64,000 bases of DNA from Promicromonospora sp. AC04. Lineage in GTDB: Bacteria > Actinomycetota > Actinomycetes > Actinomycetales > Cellulomonadaceae. A program made the position numbers and the translations under genes. The notes under the pieces are model-generated. The model saw only the letters and a list, made by a program, of their open reading frames with translations, made no database searches and was not told the DNA's origin. The stretch is taken from the NCBI RefSeq assembly GCF_003058225.1, contig NZ_QBUG01000004.1, forward strand, positions 62,001 to 126,000. Direction: 5' to 3'. Shown one piece after another: positions 1 through 8,495 of the stretch. The first letter of the stretch is position 1, and each line of letters opens with the position of its first letter.

Positions 1-632
1 ACGCCGACGTGCCGCTTGAAGAGGATGAAGAGGTACTCACGGCTGATGAACAGGGCTGAGGCGATGTCGTTGACCGTCAGCCGGTCGGCCACGTGCCTCT
101 CGATGTAGACGACCGCTTTGCGGACCATTGCGTTGTCGGCGTACTCGCCAGGTCTGAGAGCGGCGTGCGAGGACTCTGCGATGATGGCGATCATCTGCAG
201 GAACCAGCTCTGTACGCGCAGCTGGGTGGCCAGCGTGACCTCGCGGACCTGGAGCATGGCCATCACGATGTCCTTGACCGCGGACACGGTGGGCAGCGAC
301 AGGACCGGACGCCTTTCGCTGAACCCGCACTGTGCGAGGAGCGCTGGAGCATCGGCACCGGTGAATGCGACCCAGCAGTACGTCCATGGGTCTCGCGGAT
401 CGGCGTGGTAGATAGCGCTGATGTCGGCCGGGATGACGAAACACTGGTTCGCGCCGATCTCGAAGTGTTCGTCGTTCATGTAGCAGTGGCCGCGACCGCT
501 CAGCACGAAGTGGACCACGTGGTAATCACGCTTGGGCGCGCTGAGGTCGAACTCAGAGGTGCGCTCTTCGTACCCCGTGAACAAGAACTCCAGGTTCCTC
601 ATGGGAACGGTCAGGTCGAGATTCAGCTTCAT
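1..632 (-). CDS. AraC-family transcriptional regulator (3' end cut by window edge)
   Basis: Reading leftward from ATG at 632 gives about 210 residues without a stop before the window edge. Residues 1-110 look like the cupin-type AraC ligand-binding domain (a histidine- and glycine-containing stretch followed by FVIPADISAIYHAD). From about residue 165 comes the first helix-turn-helix of an AraC DNA-binding domain (KAVVYIERHVADRLTVNDIA, then FISREYLFILFKRHVG). The second HTH lies outside the window. AraC proteins of this layout usually sense sugars and activate neighbouring catabolic genes, but the target here cannot be seen. It points away from nothing recognisable to its right except the convergent-tail region of the YhgE gene. 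The family is clear; the ligand is unknown. Confidence 0.85.
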   Translation of the reverse strand, partial: MKLNLDLTVPMRNLEFLFTGYEERTSEFDLSAPKRDYHVVHFVLSGRGHCYMNDEHFEIGANQCFVIPADISAIYHADPRDPWTYCWVAFTGADAPALLAQCGFSERRPVLSLPTVSAVKDIVMAMLQVREVTLATQLRVQSWFLQMIAIIAESSHAALRPGEYADNAMVRKAVVYIERHVADRLTVNDIASALFISREYLFILFKRHVG

Positions 633-709
633 GACGCGGCCTCACAACCTGATCTGCCCGGCGACTGTTCGTGACCCGTCAGTACGACGCCTCATTCGAC
701 AGGCTTGCC

Positions 710-741
710 TCGCCCGGCGGGTGAAACCGCCCGCCGGGCGA
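710..741. terminator. GC-rich hairpin downstream of the YhgE/MMPL operon
   Basis: A perfect 12-bp inverted repeat (TCGCCCGGCGGG / CCCGCCGGGCGA) with an 8-nt loop sits just past the stop of the YhgE gene. There is no strong T-tract, so it may be a GC-type terminator or a stabilising 3' structure. Confidence 0.5.
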
Positions 742-802
742 CGCGTTCCGGCGCGCCACACCGGTCCAGGTACAGGATCCACCACCAAGGATGGCACGCC
801 GG

Positions 803-3043
803 CTAGACCGCGGCCGCGCCCGGCTGCGGCCGCGCGGCCCGGTCCAGGCGCAGCCGGCGCGGGGTCAGGTACCGCCGGCGGTCGGTCACGATGATCGTCG
901 CCAGGAGCCCGACGGCGAGCCACGCGGCGAGCTCGACGATGCCGGTGACGAGGCCAGTGCTGCCGGTCGCGACGGCGCGCAGCGCGACGATCGCACCGTG
1001 CGTGGGCAGGAAGCCCGCGATCGAGTACAGCGGTCCGGGCAGTGTCGACACCACGCCCGTTGCCACGGCGAGGACCGCTATGGCGAGGGAGGCCAGGCGG
1101 CCTGCCGGTCCGAAGATCGCGGCGAGCGCCTGGTTGAGGGCCACGAACGTGCCGGCGGCGAGCAGCGCGACCAGCAGGAAGCCGGCCGCCGCCGTCGCGT
1201 GCAGGTCCAGCACCGGGACCGCGATGACCGAGATGACGGCGGCCGCGCTCGCCCCGGCGATCGCGCCGGGTGCGGCGGCGCGCACGGTGATGCGCCAGGT
1301 CGGCTCGCGCGAGGTGAGGATCCCGGCCGGCACGGGGCGGGTGACGAGGTAGGTCACCAGCGCCAGGGCCCACAGCGCGAGCGCGGCGAACAGGGTGATC
1401 GACAGGACCCCGAACGGGGTGGAGAGGATGTTCGCCACTGTCGGGCTCGACGCGACGGCCGACAGGTGGTCCTTCTCCTTGTCGGTGTACGTCGGCACCT
1501 GGTCGACGGCGTCGGCGAGCCCGTCGGCGAGCTGCTGTGCGCCGTCGTCGACGTCGCGGGCGCCGTCGGCGAGCTGCCGGGAGCCGCTGCTCAGGTCGTC
1601 CGCGCCCGCGGACAGCTCGCTCGCGCCGTCGGCGACCTGGTGCGCGGCCTCGTTCGTCTGCCGGACGCCGCTGTCGAGCTCGCTCGCCCCGGAGGCGACC
1701 TGCTGGGCGGCGGAGTCGACCTGCCGCGCACCGGCGGCGACGTCCTGCGCGCCCGAGTTGACCTCGCGTGCGCCGCTCGCGGCCGAGGCGATGCCGGCGG
1801 CCAGGTCGACGGACTGGGCGGCGAGCTCGGCGTTGCCGTCGGCGACCTGGCGGCTTCCGGTGGCCAGGGCCTCGACGCTGTCCCGCGCGGAAACGATGTC
1901 GCCGCGCACCTGTACCTTGCCGTCGTCGAGCCGCTGCGCGTCGGACTCGGCCTCGTCGGCGGCGCGCTCCAGGTCCGCGCAGAAGTCCGGGTCTGCCGCG
2001 ATCCGGTCGGCGCACTCGTCGGCGAGACGGCGGAGCTCGGCGGCGCCGTCCTGCGCGTCCGGGAGCCGGTCGATGCCGCTGATCGCGCTGTTCGCCAGCG
2101 GGACCACCCGGTCGGCGAGCTGCTCGTTGCCGTCGGCGACCTGGTCGGCACCGCTGGCGAGCTGCTGCGTCGCCGCGGGGAGCCGCGCGGTCTGCCGCGC
2201 GGCCGTGTCGAGCCCGGACGAAAGCTCCGCCGTGCCGTCGGCAAGCTGAGCGGAACCGTCGGCCAGCTCGCCGGTCCCGTCGGCCAGCTGGGCGGCGCCG
2301 TCCGCGAGCTGGGCGGACCCGTCGGCCAGCTGCGCGGTCCCGTCCGCGAGCTGGGCGGACCCGTCGGCCAGCTCGCCGGCGCCGTCCGCCAGCTCCCCGG
2401 CGCCGTCGGCCAGCTCGTCGGCGCCGTCGACGAGGTCGGAGGTGCCGTCGGCCAGCTGGTCGGCGCCGTCCGACGCCTGCTGCAGCTGGTCGTGCATGGT
2501 GTTGAAGCCGGCGTAGATGTTGTCGAGGTAGGTCTCGACGATGGTCTGGTTCAGGGCGTCCTGCATGTCGGTGGCAACGCCGCCGGCCAGGTGCGGGTCC
2601 GCGACGCCGGCCGCCGAGGTGGTCTCGACGTCCAGGCCGGCGCGGACGGCGTCGAGCGGGTCGTCCTCGGTCGCGGCCGAGGTGGCCTTGGCGGAGAAGT
2701 CCTCCGGGATGGTGACGACGGCGGCGTAGGACCCGTCGTCGAGCCCGTCCTGCGCGTCGTCGGCGTCGGTGAGCACCCAGTCGTACGCGGAGTCCTCGTC
2801 GTGGGTGAGGTCTCCGGCGAGCGTGCGGCCGAGCGGGATCGTCTGCCCCTCGACCTTGACCGGCTCGTCGTTGTTCACGACGGCGGCCTGGGCCGTCCCG
2901 TGGTCGGTCTCGGGGGACCAGAACGCCCAGGTGAGCAGGCCCATGACCACCAGCGGGACGGCGACGAGCGCGGTCCAGGTACGCCAGGTGAGCGGGCGGG
3001 TCGTCAGGGCTCTGGCGGAGGTGGCGAACGGCTTGATCATCAC
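803..3043 (-). CDS. YhgE/Pip family membrane protein
   Basis: A 746-residue protein with one N-terminal membrane segment (about residues 25-45), a large extracytoplasmic domain, and about five C-terminal membrane segments (from about residue 545). This is the YhgE/Pip layout, related to ABC-2-type permeases and phage-infection proteins. The middle is filled with seven-residue ELADGxx/QLADGxx repeats typical of the family. The first codon is GTG at 3043 or ATG at 3040. Either overlaps the stop of the upstream MMPL gene (TGATG), so the two are translationally coupled. With the MMPL exporter and TetR it forms an export module. Such pairs are often induced by lipophilic compounds; the substrate is not visible here. 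Confidence 0.85.
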   Translation of the reverse strand: MMIKPFATSARALTTRPLTWRTWTALVAVPLVVMGLLTWAFWSPETDHGTAQAAVVNNDEPVKVEGQTIPLGRTLAGDLTHDEDSAYDWVLTDADDAQDGLDDGSYAAVVTIPEDFSAKATSAATEDDPLDAVRAGLDVETTSAAGVADPHLAGGVATDMQDALNQTIVETYLDNIYAGFNTMHDQLQQASDGADQLADGTSDLVDGADELADGAGELADGAGELADGSAQLADGTAQLADGSAQLADGAAQLADGTGELADGSAQLADGTAELSSGLDTAARQTARLPAATQQLASGADQVADGNEQLADRVVPLANSAISGIDRLPDAQDGAAELRRLADECADRIAADPDFCADLERAADEAESDAQRLDDGKVQVRGDIVSARDSVEALATGSRQVADGNAELAAQSVDLAAGIASAASGAREVNSGAQDVAAGARQVDSAAQQVASGASELDSGVRQTNEAAHQVADGASELSAGADDLSSGSRQLADGARDVDDGAQQLADGLADAVDQVPTYTDKEKDHLSAVASSPTVANILSTPFGVLSITLFAALALWALALVTYLVTRPVPAGILTSREPTWRITVRAAAPGAIAGASAAAVISVIAVPVLDLHATAAAGFLLVALLAAGTFVALNQALAAIFGPAGRLASLAIAVLAVATGVVSTLPGPLYSIAGFLPTHGAIVALRAVATGSTGLVTGIVELAAWLAVGLLATIIVTDRRRYLTPRRLRLDRAARPQPGAAAV
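2220..2463 (-). repeat. Tandem heptad-coding repeat inside the YhgE gene
   Basis: About eleven consecutive 21-bp units encode ADG-type heptads (ELADGAG, QLADGTA, QLADGSA and variants). Units are near-identical in DNA, so copy number may vary by slippage. More degenerate ADG/SG units continue to about 1500. These segments probably form a long extracytoplasmic helical rod. Confidence 0.75.
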
Positions 3044-5802
3044 AGGACCTCTGCGGGGCGATGGGTCATGGCGTACAGCTGGGTGGCGCCGAGCGGGAGC
3101 AGGTCGGCGACCCGGTCGGGGTCCTGGCAGGCCAGGACGAACGTGGCGGGCAGCCCCGTGGCGGTGACGCGGGTGGCGAGCTGCTCGCGCAACCGGGCGC
3201 GCGCGTCGGAGCGGAGCACGAGGTCGGCGTCGTCGACCAGGATCAGGGCGACGCCGTCGGCGAGCGCCTGGGCGACCCGTCCCGCGGGGTCGAGGTCGTC
3301 ACGGCCGTCGACGACGGCGATCTCGGGCCGCAGGGCGTGCACGTGCTGCGGCAGCACGTGCCCCAGCACCTTCAGGTCGCCGCGGTGCGTGGTGACGCGT
3401 CCGGCGAGCGACAGCAGCAGCGCCGTCTTGCCGACCGCGCCGGACCCGTGCAGGACGAGCACCTCGCCGCGGGGCACGTGCAGCTCGACGTCGCGGTAGA
3501 CGGGGCGTCCTCGGTCGTCGTCCAGGGCCAGTGCGTGCGCGCTGATCACCTCGTCGCTGCCAGGAGCGGGCCAGTTGGCCAGGCGGAGCTCGTGCAGGAG
3601 CCCGTCGCCCTCGGCGTCGAACACGGGCAGATGCCGGTCCAGCGCGGGCGGCAGCCCCCAGGCCCGGTCGCCCAGCAGCGCGAGGACGGCGGGGACGAGG
3701 GTCATGCGCACGAGGAACGCGTCGACGAATACGCCCACCGCCAGGGCGAACGCGATCGGCTTGATGGTCGCGCTGCCCTCTGGGACGAACGCCGCGAAGA
3801 CCCCGAACATGATGAGCGCGGCCGCGACGACGACGCGGGAGGCCGAGACGAAGCCCTCCTCGATCGCCTCGTGCGCGTCGCCGTGGTGCGCGTAGTGCTC
3901 GCGGATCCGCGAGACGAGGAAGACCTCGTAGTCCATCGCGAGGCCGAACAGGACGCCCATGAGGATGATCGGCAGGAAGCTGATGACGCTGCCGACGTGG
4001 GCGACGTTGAACAGGTCGGCGCCGTGCCCCTGCTGGAAGACGAGCGACGTCATGCCGAAGGCCGCGCCGACCGACAGCAAGTAGCCGAAGGTCGCCTTGA
4101 CCGGCACCCAGACGGAGCGGAACACCATGGCCAGCAGCACCAGCGAGAGCCCGACGACGAGCAGGCCGAACGGGACCAGGGCCGCGCCCAGCTGGGTGGA
4201 CACGTCGATGCCGACGGCGGTGATGCCCGTGACCGCGGTAGCGGTGTCGTACTTGTCGAGCCAGTGCTGCTCCTGGTCCCGGATCCGTTCCACCAGCGCG
4301 TCGGTGCGGGCGTCGTCGGGCGCCGTGGTGGGGACGACCTGGATGATGCCCGTGTCGCCCTTCTCGTTGGGCGTGGCGAGCGGCACGAGCGCGACGCCGG
4401 GGATGTCGCGGATCTCGTCGGCGATGTCGTCGACCAGGCCGACGGGGTCCGTGGACTGGATGACGTCGGCGGTGACGATGAGCGGGCCGTTGTAGCCGGC
4501 GCCGAAGTGCTCGGCCACGACGTCGTAGGTCTCGCGTGCCACCGAGCCGTGCTCCTCGCTCCCGTTGTCGGGCAGCGCGAGCCGCAGGTCGGCCGCGGGC
4601 AGGGCCGCGGCGCCGAGCCCGATGACGACGACGGCGACCGTGATCAGCGGCTTGCGGGTCACGAAGCGGACCCATGGCCGGGCGACCCGGGGCTTGCGGA
4701 GCCGGAGGCGCCGCCGTCGTCCGGTCTTCTCCGCCGCGGCTGCCTTCGGCACCTCCTGCACCTTCTGCGCCTTCGGCGTCTTCGGCACCAGGCGGGTCCC
4801 GGCGAAGGACAGGAGCGCGGGCACGAACGTCTCGGCGACGCACACCGCGACGGCGACGCCGAAGGCGGCGGCCACGCCCATGGTCGTCAGGAACGGGATT
4901 CCCGCGACCGACAGGCCGAGCAGCGCGATGACGACGGTCAGCCCGGCGAAGACCACCGCCGACCCGGCGGTGGCGGTGGCCCGCGCGATCGACTCCTCGA
5001 CCTCGAGGCCCTCGGCGAGCTGGTCACGATGTCGGGACAGCAGGAAGAGCGCGTAGTCGATGCCGACCGCGAGGCCGAGCATCACGGCGAGCATGGGGGC
5101 GGTCGAGGAGACCGGCACGAAGATCGTGGCCAGGTAGACCACGGCCACGGAGACGCCAACGCCCAGCACGGCCGTGACCAGCGGCATCACCGCGGCGATC
5201 AGCGACCGGAACATCAGCAGCAGCACGAACAACGCGATGACCAGGCCGACGGCCTCAGTCGGGCTCAGTTTGGGCACCTTGTTGGAGAACGCGTCACCGC
5301 CGGTGTAGACCTCGGCGCCGTCGCCTACTTGGCCGGCCAGGTCGTCCGCGATCCCGGTCAGGTCCGACTTCGTCTCGGCGGTGACCTGGGCCAGGTCCAC
5401 GCTGAGCGGGATCGCGATGATCGCCGCCCTGCCGTCGTCGGAGACCGCGCCGTCGACGTCGTCACTGAACGGGTCGGAGACCAGAGCGACCTGCGGCACG
5501 TCCTCGATGCGGTCGACGGCGTCCGCCACGGCCTTGCGGGTATCGGCGGTGTCGACCTCCTCACCCTCCGGCACCAGCAGGACCAGCTGCGCCGACGTGC
5601 CGCTGACCTCGGGAAAGACGTGGCCGAGGTGGTCAAGGGCGTCCTGCGACTCCGAGCCCGGGATCGCGAAGGTGTCATCGGTGCCCTCGTTCAGGAGAAC
5701 CGTCGCGGTGCCGCACACGAGCAGCGCCACGAGCCACGCGACGACGACGAGCGCGCGGCGCCGCGCCGCGGCACGGCCGAGCCGGTAGAGGAATGACGAC
5801 AC
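3040..5802 (-). CDS. MMPL-family RND exporter with C-terminal ABC-like ATPase domain
   Basis: About 920 residues from a GTG at 5802, chosen because AGGAGG lies 5 nt upstream; the longer open frame to 5886 runs into the operator region. Residues 1-720 form an MMPL/RND permease: a first membrane helix at about 15-35, an extracytoplasmic loop, five or six helices with FRSLIAAVMPLVTAVLGVGV and DYALFLLSRHRDQ, then the repeat half with DYEVFLVSRIREHYA. Residues about 750-905 look like an ABC nucleotide-binding domain: Walker A GSGAVGKT near 786 and a Walker-B-like VALILVDDADLVL near 850. I see no canonical LSGGQ signature. MMPL proteins export lipids or drugs by proton motive force, so an attached ATPase is unusual. 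It is divergently transcribed from a TetR gene and shares operators with it. Confidence 0.88.
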   Translation of the reverse strand: MSSFLYRLGRAAARRRALVVVAWLVALLVCGTATVLLNEGTDDTFAIPGSESQDALDHLGHVFPEVSGTSAQLVLLVPEGEEVDTADTRKAVADAVDRIEDVPQVALVSDPFSDDVDGAVSDDGRAAIIAIPLSVDLAQVTAETKSDLTGIADDLAGQVGDGAEVYTGGDAFSNKVPKLSPTEAVGLVIALFVLLLMFRSLIAAVMPLVTAVLGVGVSVAVVYLATIFVPVSSTAPMLAVMLGLAVGIDYALFLLSRHRDQLAEGLEVEESIARATATAGSAVVFAGLTVVIALLGLSVAGIPFLTTMGVAAAFGVAVAVCVAETFVPALLSFAGTRLVPKTPKAQKVQEVPKAAAAEKTGRRRRLRLRKPRVARPWVRFVTRKPLITVAVVVIGLGAAALPAADLRLALPDNGSEEHGSVARETYDVVAEHFGAGYNGPLIVTADVIQSTDPVGLVDDIADEIRDIPGVALVPLATPNEKGDTGIIQVVPTTAPDDARTDALVERIRDQEQHWLDKYDTATAVTGITAVGIDVSTQLGAALVPFGLLVVGLSLVLLAMVFRSVWVPVKATFGYLLSVGAAFGMTSLVFQQGHGADLFNVAHVGSVISFLPIILMGVLFGLAMDYEVFLVSRIREHYAHHGDAHEAIEEGFVSASRVVVAAALIMFGVFAAFVPEGSATIKPIAFALAVGVFVDAFLVRMTLVPAVLALLGDRAWGLPPALDRHLPVFDAEGDGLLHELRLANWPAPGSDEVISAHALALDDDRGRPVYRDVELHVPRGEVLVLHGSGAVGKTALLLSLAGRVTTHRGDLKVLGHVLPQHVHALRPEIAVVDGRDDLDPAGRVAQALADGVALILVDDADLVLRSDARARLREQLATRVTATGLPATFVLACQDPDRVADLLPLGATQLYAMTHRPAEVL

Positions 5803-5825
5803 ACGGGCCTCCTGAAGCGCTGAAC

Positions 5826-5875
5826 GATACGTAGTGCATCCTCGATGCGTGTTGTATCGTAATACACAGTGTATC
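5826..5875. promoter_or_regulatory. Three tandem TetR-type operators between exporter and regulator
   Basis: Three 15-bp imperfect palindromes of the form GATAC-N5-GTATC lie in a row: 5826-5840 (GATAC/GCATC), 5844-5858 (GATGC/GTATC) and 5861-5875 (AATAC/GTATC). Their centres are 18 and 17 bp apart. The third also contains the perfect ATACAC-A-GTGTAT. They lie upstream of both divergent genes. A perfect copy of the motif precedes the second TetR gene at 7705-7719. Confidence 0.72.
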
Positions 5876-5928
5876 GAGTTGAGCAACTGTTCGCACCAGG
5901 AGCCATGCCGAGAGAAGGGAGATCAGCC

Positions 5929-6618
5929 ATGCAGGTCCCGCCGGCGGACGATCGCCCGGACGCCCCGCAGTCGGACGGTCCCCGGAACGTCGCGCCGTCG
6001 AAGCGGCGGCTGGAGACGCGCGCCCGGCTGGTCCAGGCCGCCTACGACGTCTTCGCCGAGGTGGGCATCCACGACGCCTCGATCGAGCTCGTCTGCGAAC
6101 GCGCCGGCTTCACCCGCGGCGCCTTCTACTCGAACTTCACCTCGAAGGAGGAGTTGTTCCTGGCGACGTACGAGGTGCAGATGGCAGCACGCGCGCGGCG
6201 CCTGGCCGGGGCCGTCGAGTCCGCTCTCGGAGACGTCCGGGAGGGCGATCCGGCGCGCGCGACCGACGTCGGCATGCGGGTCGCCGTCCTGTTCACCGAG
6301 GCGCTCACCGCCGACGTCACCTGGTACCTCGTCAACAGCGAGTTCCGCGCCCAGGCGCTGCGACGTGCGGAACTGCACGGACCCACCGCCGAGGTGGAGG
6401 AGCGGTTCGAGCGCGCGTTCGCCGAGCTCCTGGCCGAGGTCGTCGGCCACCTCGGCCTCCGGCTGCGGGTCGAGCCCCGCCAGGCGGCGGTCCTCCTGAT
6501 CAAGCTGTACGAGGCGCTGCTCGAACGCGCCCTGCTCCGGGAGACGCCGCAGCCTGCGGACCCCGGCGCGATGTCGGACGCGCTCGCCCGCGTCCTGGCC
6601 GTGCTGACTACCCCCTGA
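5929..6618 (+). CDS. TetR/AcrR-family transcriptional regulator (copy 1)
   Basis: About 229 residues from ATG 5929, which has GGGAG 7 nt upstream; an in-frame ATG at 5905 with AGGAG is an alternative. The N-terminal HTH is classic TetR (LVQAAYDVFAEVGIHDASIE, then RAGFTRGAFYSNFTSKEELF), followed by an all-helical ligand-binding domain. It lies divergent to the MMPL-YhgE operon, with three tandem palindromes in the gap, so it is the likely repressor of that exporter and of itself. It is a close paralogue of the TetR gene at 7773-8462, with near-identical recognition helix (GAFYSNF). The inducer is unknown. Confidence 0.93.
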   Translation: MQVPPADDRPDAPQSDGPRNVAPSKRRLETRARLVQAAYDVFAEVGIHDASIELVCERAGFTRGAFYSNFTSKEELFLATYEVQMAARARRLAGAVESALGDVREGDPARATDVGMRVAVLFTEALTADVTWYLVNSEFRAQALRRAELHGPTAEVEERFERAFAELLAEVVGHLGLRLRVEPRQAAVLLIKLYEALLERALLRETPQPADPGAMSDALARVLAVLTTP

Positions 6619-6664
6619 CCGACCCGTCCGTCCCGTCCGACAACCCCTCACGAAGGACCTGCCC

Positions 6665-7636
6665 ATGAGCCGCGCACGCCGCATCGACACGCACCAGCAC
6701 CTGATCCCCCCGCGCTACGCGGACTGGATGCACGACAAGGGCATCCGCCCCGGCGGGATCGACCTGCCCGCATGGTCCGAGAGCTCAGCGTTGTGGTTCA
6801 TGGACGGGCACGGGATACAGACCGGGATCCTGTCCCTGTCGACCCCCGGCGTCTGGTTCGGCGACGACGCCGAGGCCCGGCGGTGGGCGCGCGAGGTCAA
6901 CGAGTACGGCGCGAGCCTGGTCCGACGTCGGCCCGACCGGTTCGGCCTCTTCGCCACCCTCACGCTGCCCGACGTCGAGGGCGCCCTCGCCGAGGCGGAG
7001 TACGCCCTCGACGAGCTGCACGCCGACGGGATCGTCCTGCTCGCCAACAACGACGGCCGCTACCTCGGCGACCCCGGGTTCGCGCCCCTCCTGGACCTGC
7101 TGAACCGGCGCAAGGTGACGGTCTTCGTGCACCCGGGAGAGCTACCCGCCCCGGAAGTTCCCGGCATCCCGACCTTCACCGCCGACTTCCTGCTGGACAC
7201 GACGCGCACCGCGACGAGCCTGATCCTGTCCGGCGCCATGGACCGCTACCCCGACATCAAGTTCATCCTCGCGCACGCGGGAGGGTTCGTCCCGTACATC
7301 TCGTACCGCATCCTGCTGACGATGCTCAGCCAGAAGAACAAGGCTCAGCAGGCGTGGGCGATCCTCGACCAGCGGCACCAGGTGCCGAAGCTGATGGAGG
7401 TCTTCAAGCGCTTCTACTACGACATCGCACTCTCGGCGAGCCCCGCGGCCCTGCCGAGCCTGCTCGAGGTGGCAGCGCCGGACCACATCACCTACGGCAG
7501 CGACTACCCGTTCGCTCCCCCGCCAGCGATCCGATTCCTCAACGGGCAGTTCGAGAAGTACCCGCTGGACGCGGCCCTCCGGGACGCGATCGACCGGGGC
7601 AACAGCGAAGCCCTCTTCCCCCGGCTCAAGGCCTGA
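6665..7636 (+). CDS. Amidohydrolase-family protein (ACMSD-like decarboxylase/hydrolase)
   Basis: 323 residues starting RIDTHQHLIPPRYADWM. The HxH near the N terminus (THQH) is the first metal-ligand pair of the amidohydrolase superfamily. LAHAGGFVPY at about residue 200 and a late Asp in YGSDYPFAPP are the remaining hallmark ligands. Length and spacing fit the group that includes aminocarboxymuconate-semialdehyde decarboxylase and related aromatic-acid decarboxylases. It starts 46 nt after the first TetR gene and is followed by a second TetR gene, so it probably shares their regulation and may act on the inducing compound. The substrate is not predictable from sequence. Confidence 0.88.
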   Translation: MSRARRIDTHQHLIPPRYADWMHDKGIRPGGIDLPAWSESSALWFMDGHGIQTGILSLSTPGVWFGDDAEARRWAREVNEYGASLVRRRPDRFGLFATLTLPDVEGALAEAEYALDELHADGIVLLANNDGRYLGDPGFAPLLDLLNRRKVTVFVHPGELPAPEVPGIPTFTADFLLDTTRTATSLILSGAMDRYPDIKFILAHAGGFVPYISYRILLTMLSQKNKAQQAWAILDQRHQVPKLMEVFKRFYYDIALSASPAALPSLLEVAAPDHITYGSDYPFAPPPAIRFLNGQFEKYPLDAALRDAIDRGNSEALFPRLKA

Positions 7637-7704
7637 CGCCGGTCGCGGACCGGCCCGAGCGCTCTCCCACCACGTAAGGGCGTCACGAGCGGGTGGAAGC
7701 CTTG

Positions 7705-7719
7705 GATACGCTTTGTATC
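7705..7719. promoter_or_regulatory. Perfect TetR-type operator
   Basis: GATAC-GCTTT-GTATC is a perfect 15-bp palindrome in the leader of the second TetR gene. It matches the three sites at 5826-5875, so the two paralogous regulators may bind the same sites and cross-regulate. Confidence 0.7.
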
Positions 7720-7772
7720 GGCCGCCGCGAAAGCGGCTCGTCGACCCGAAGTGCCGTGAAGTGAGGAGAAAC

Positions 7773-8462
7773 ATGCAGTCCACGGACTCAGAGGCCACCT
7801 CGAAGGGGCTGACGCGCAGGCGTGCCGAGACGCGCCAGCGACTGATCGACGCCGCCTACGAGGTGTTCGCCGAGGACGGGATTCGCGATGCCCCGGTCGA
7901 GCTGATCTGCGAGCGGGCCGGCTACACCCGCGGGGCCTTCTACTCGAACTTCGGGTCCAAGGAAGAGATCTTCCTGGCCATGTACGAGATCCAGATGTCG
8001 GCTCGAGCCACGCGGCTCGCGGAGGGCACCGAGTCCGCACTCAAGGCGGTCAGCGCTTCGGACCCCGAACGCGCCGACAAGGTCGTCGCGCTGATCGCCG
8101 CCCAGTTCGTCGAGGGCCTCGCCGACGACGTGCGCTGGTACCCCGTCTTCGCCGAGTTCCGCGCCCAGGCGCTCCGGAGACCCGAGCTGCGCGCGCCGAC
8201 GGCGGCGGCCGAGGCCCGGTTCGAGGCCGCGCTGGCCGCCGCGCTGCAGACCGCTGCCCGGGCCCTCGATCTGCGGTTCGCGGTGGACGAGAACTACCTC
8301 GCGATCGTCGTACGTTCGATGTACGAGGCGTTGCTGACCCGGATGCTGCTGCACGAGACGCCGGCCGGCGGAGCCGAGGAAATGGCACGGTCTCTCGCCG
8401 ACCTGGTGCTCGGCGTGAGCACGTCGCAGAACACCGAGGCCGACGAGGCGGCGGCCCAGTAG
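7773..8462 (+). CDS. TetR/AcrR-family transcriptional regulator (copy 2)
   Basis: 229 residues from ATG 7773 (GAGGAG 4-5 nt upstream). The HTH region (RLIDAAYEVFAEDGIRDAPV, then RAGYTRGAFYSNFGSKEEIF) is very similar to that of the TetR at 5929, and similarity continues through the ligand domain (FRAQALRRPELRAPTAAAEA against FRAQALRRAELHGPTAEVEE). The pair probably arose by tandem duplication around the amidohydrolase gene. Its leader contains a perfect copy of the shared operator. It converges with the CitMHS gene with a 33-bp gap. Confidence 0.92.
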   Translation: MQSTDSEATSKGLTRRRAETRQRLIDAAYEVFAEDGIRDAPVELICERAGYTRGAFYSNFGSKEEIFLAMYEIQMSARATRLAEGTESALKAVSASDPERADKVVALIAAQFVEGLADDVRWYPVFAEFRAQALRRPELRAPTAAAEARFEAALAAALQTAARALDLRFAVDENYLAIVVRSMYEALLTRMLLHETPAGGAEEMARSLADLVLGVSTSQNTEADEAAAQ

Positions 8463-8495
8463 AGCCGTCGCCCCCGGGCCGGGTTCTGTTGTCGC

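Noticed and set aside
1500-2470. Repeats that could suggest a CRISPR array
   Set aside because: They are in-frame heptad codons of the YhgE protein with no spacers.
3061-5796. 911-residue plus-strand open frame opposite the MMPL gene
   Set aside because: Composition dominated by Arg, Asp, Gly and Gln; no membrane or catalytic pattern; mirror of the real gene.
5803-5886. 28-residue extension of the MMPL protein
   Set aside because: It would be encoded by the operator palindromes and lacks a ribosome site.
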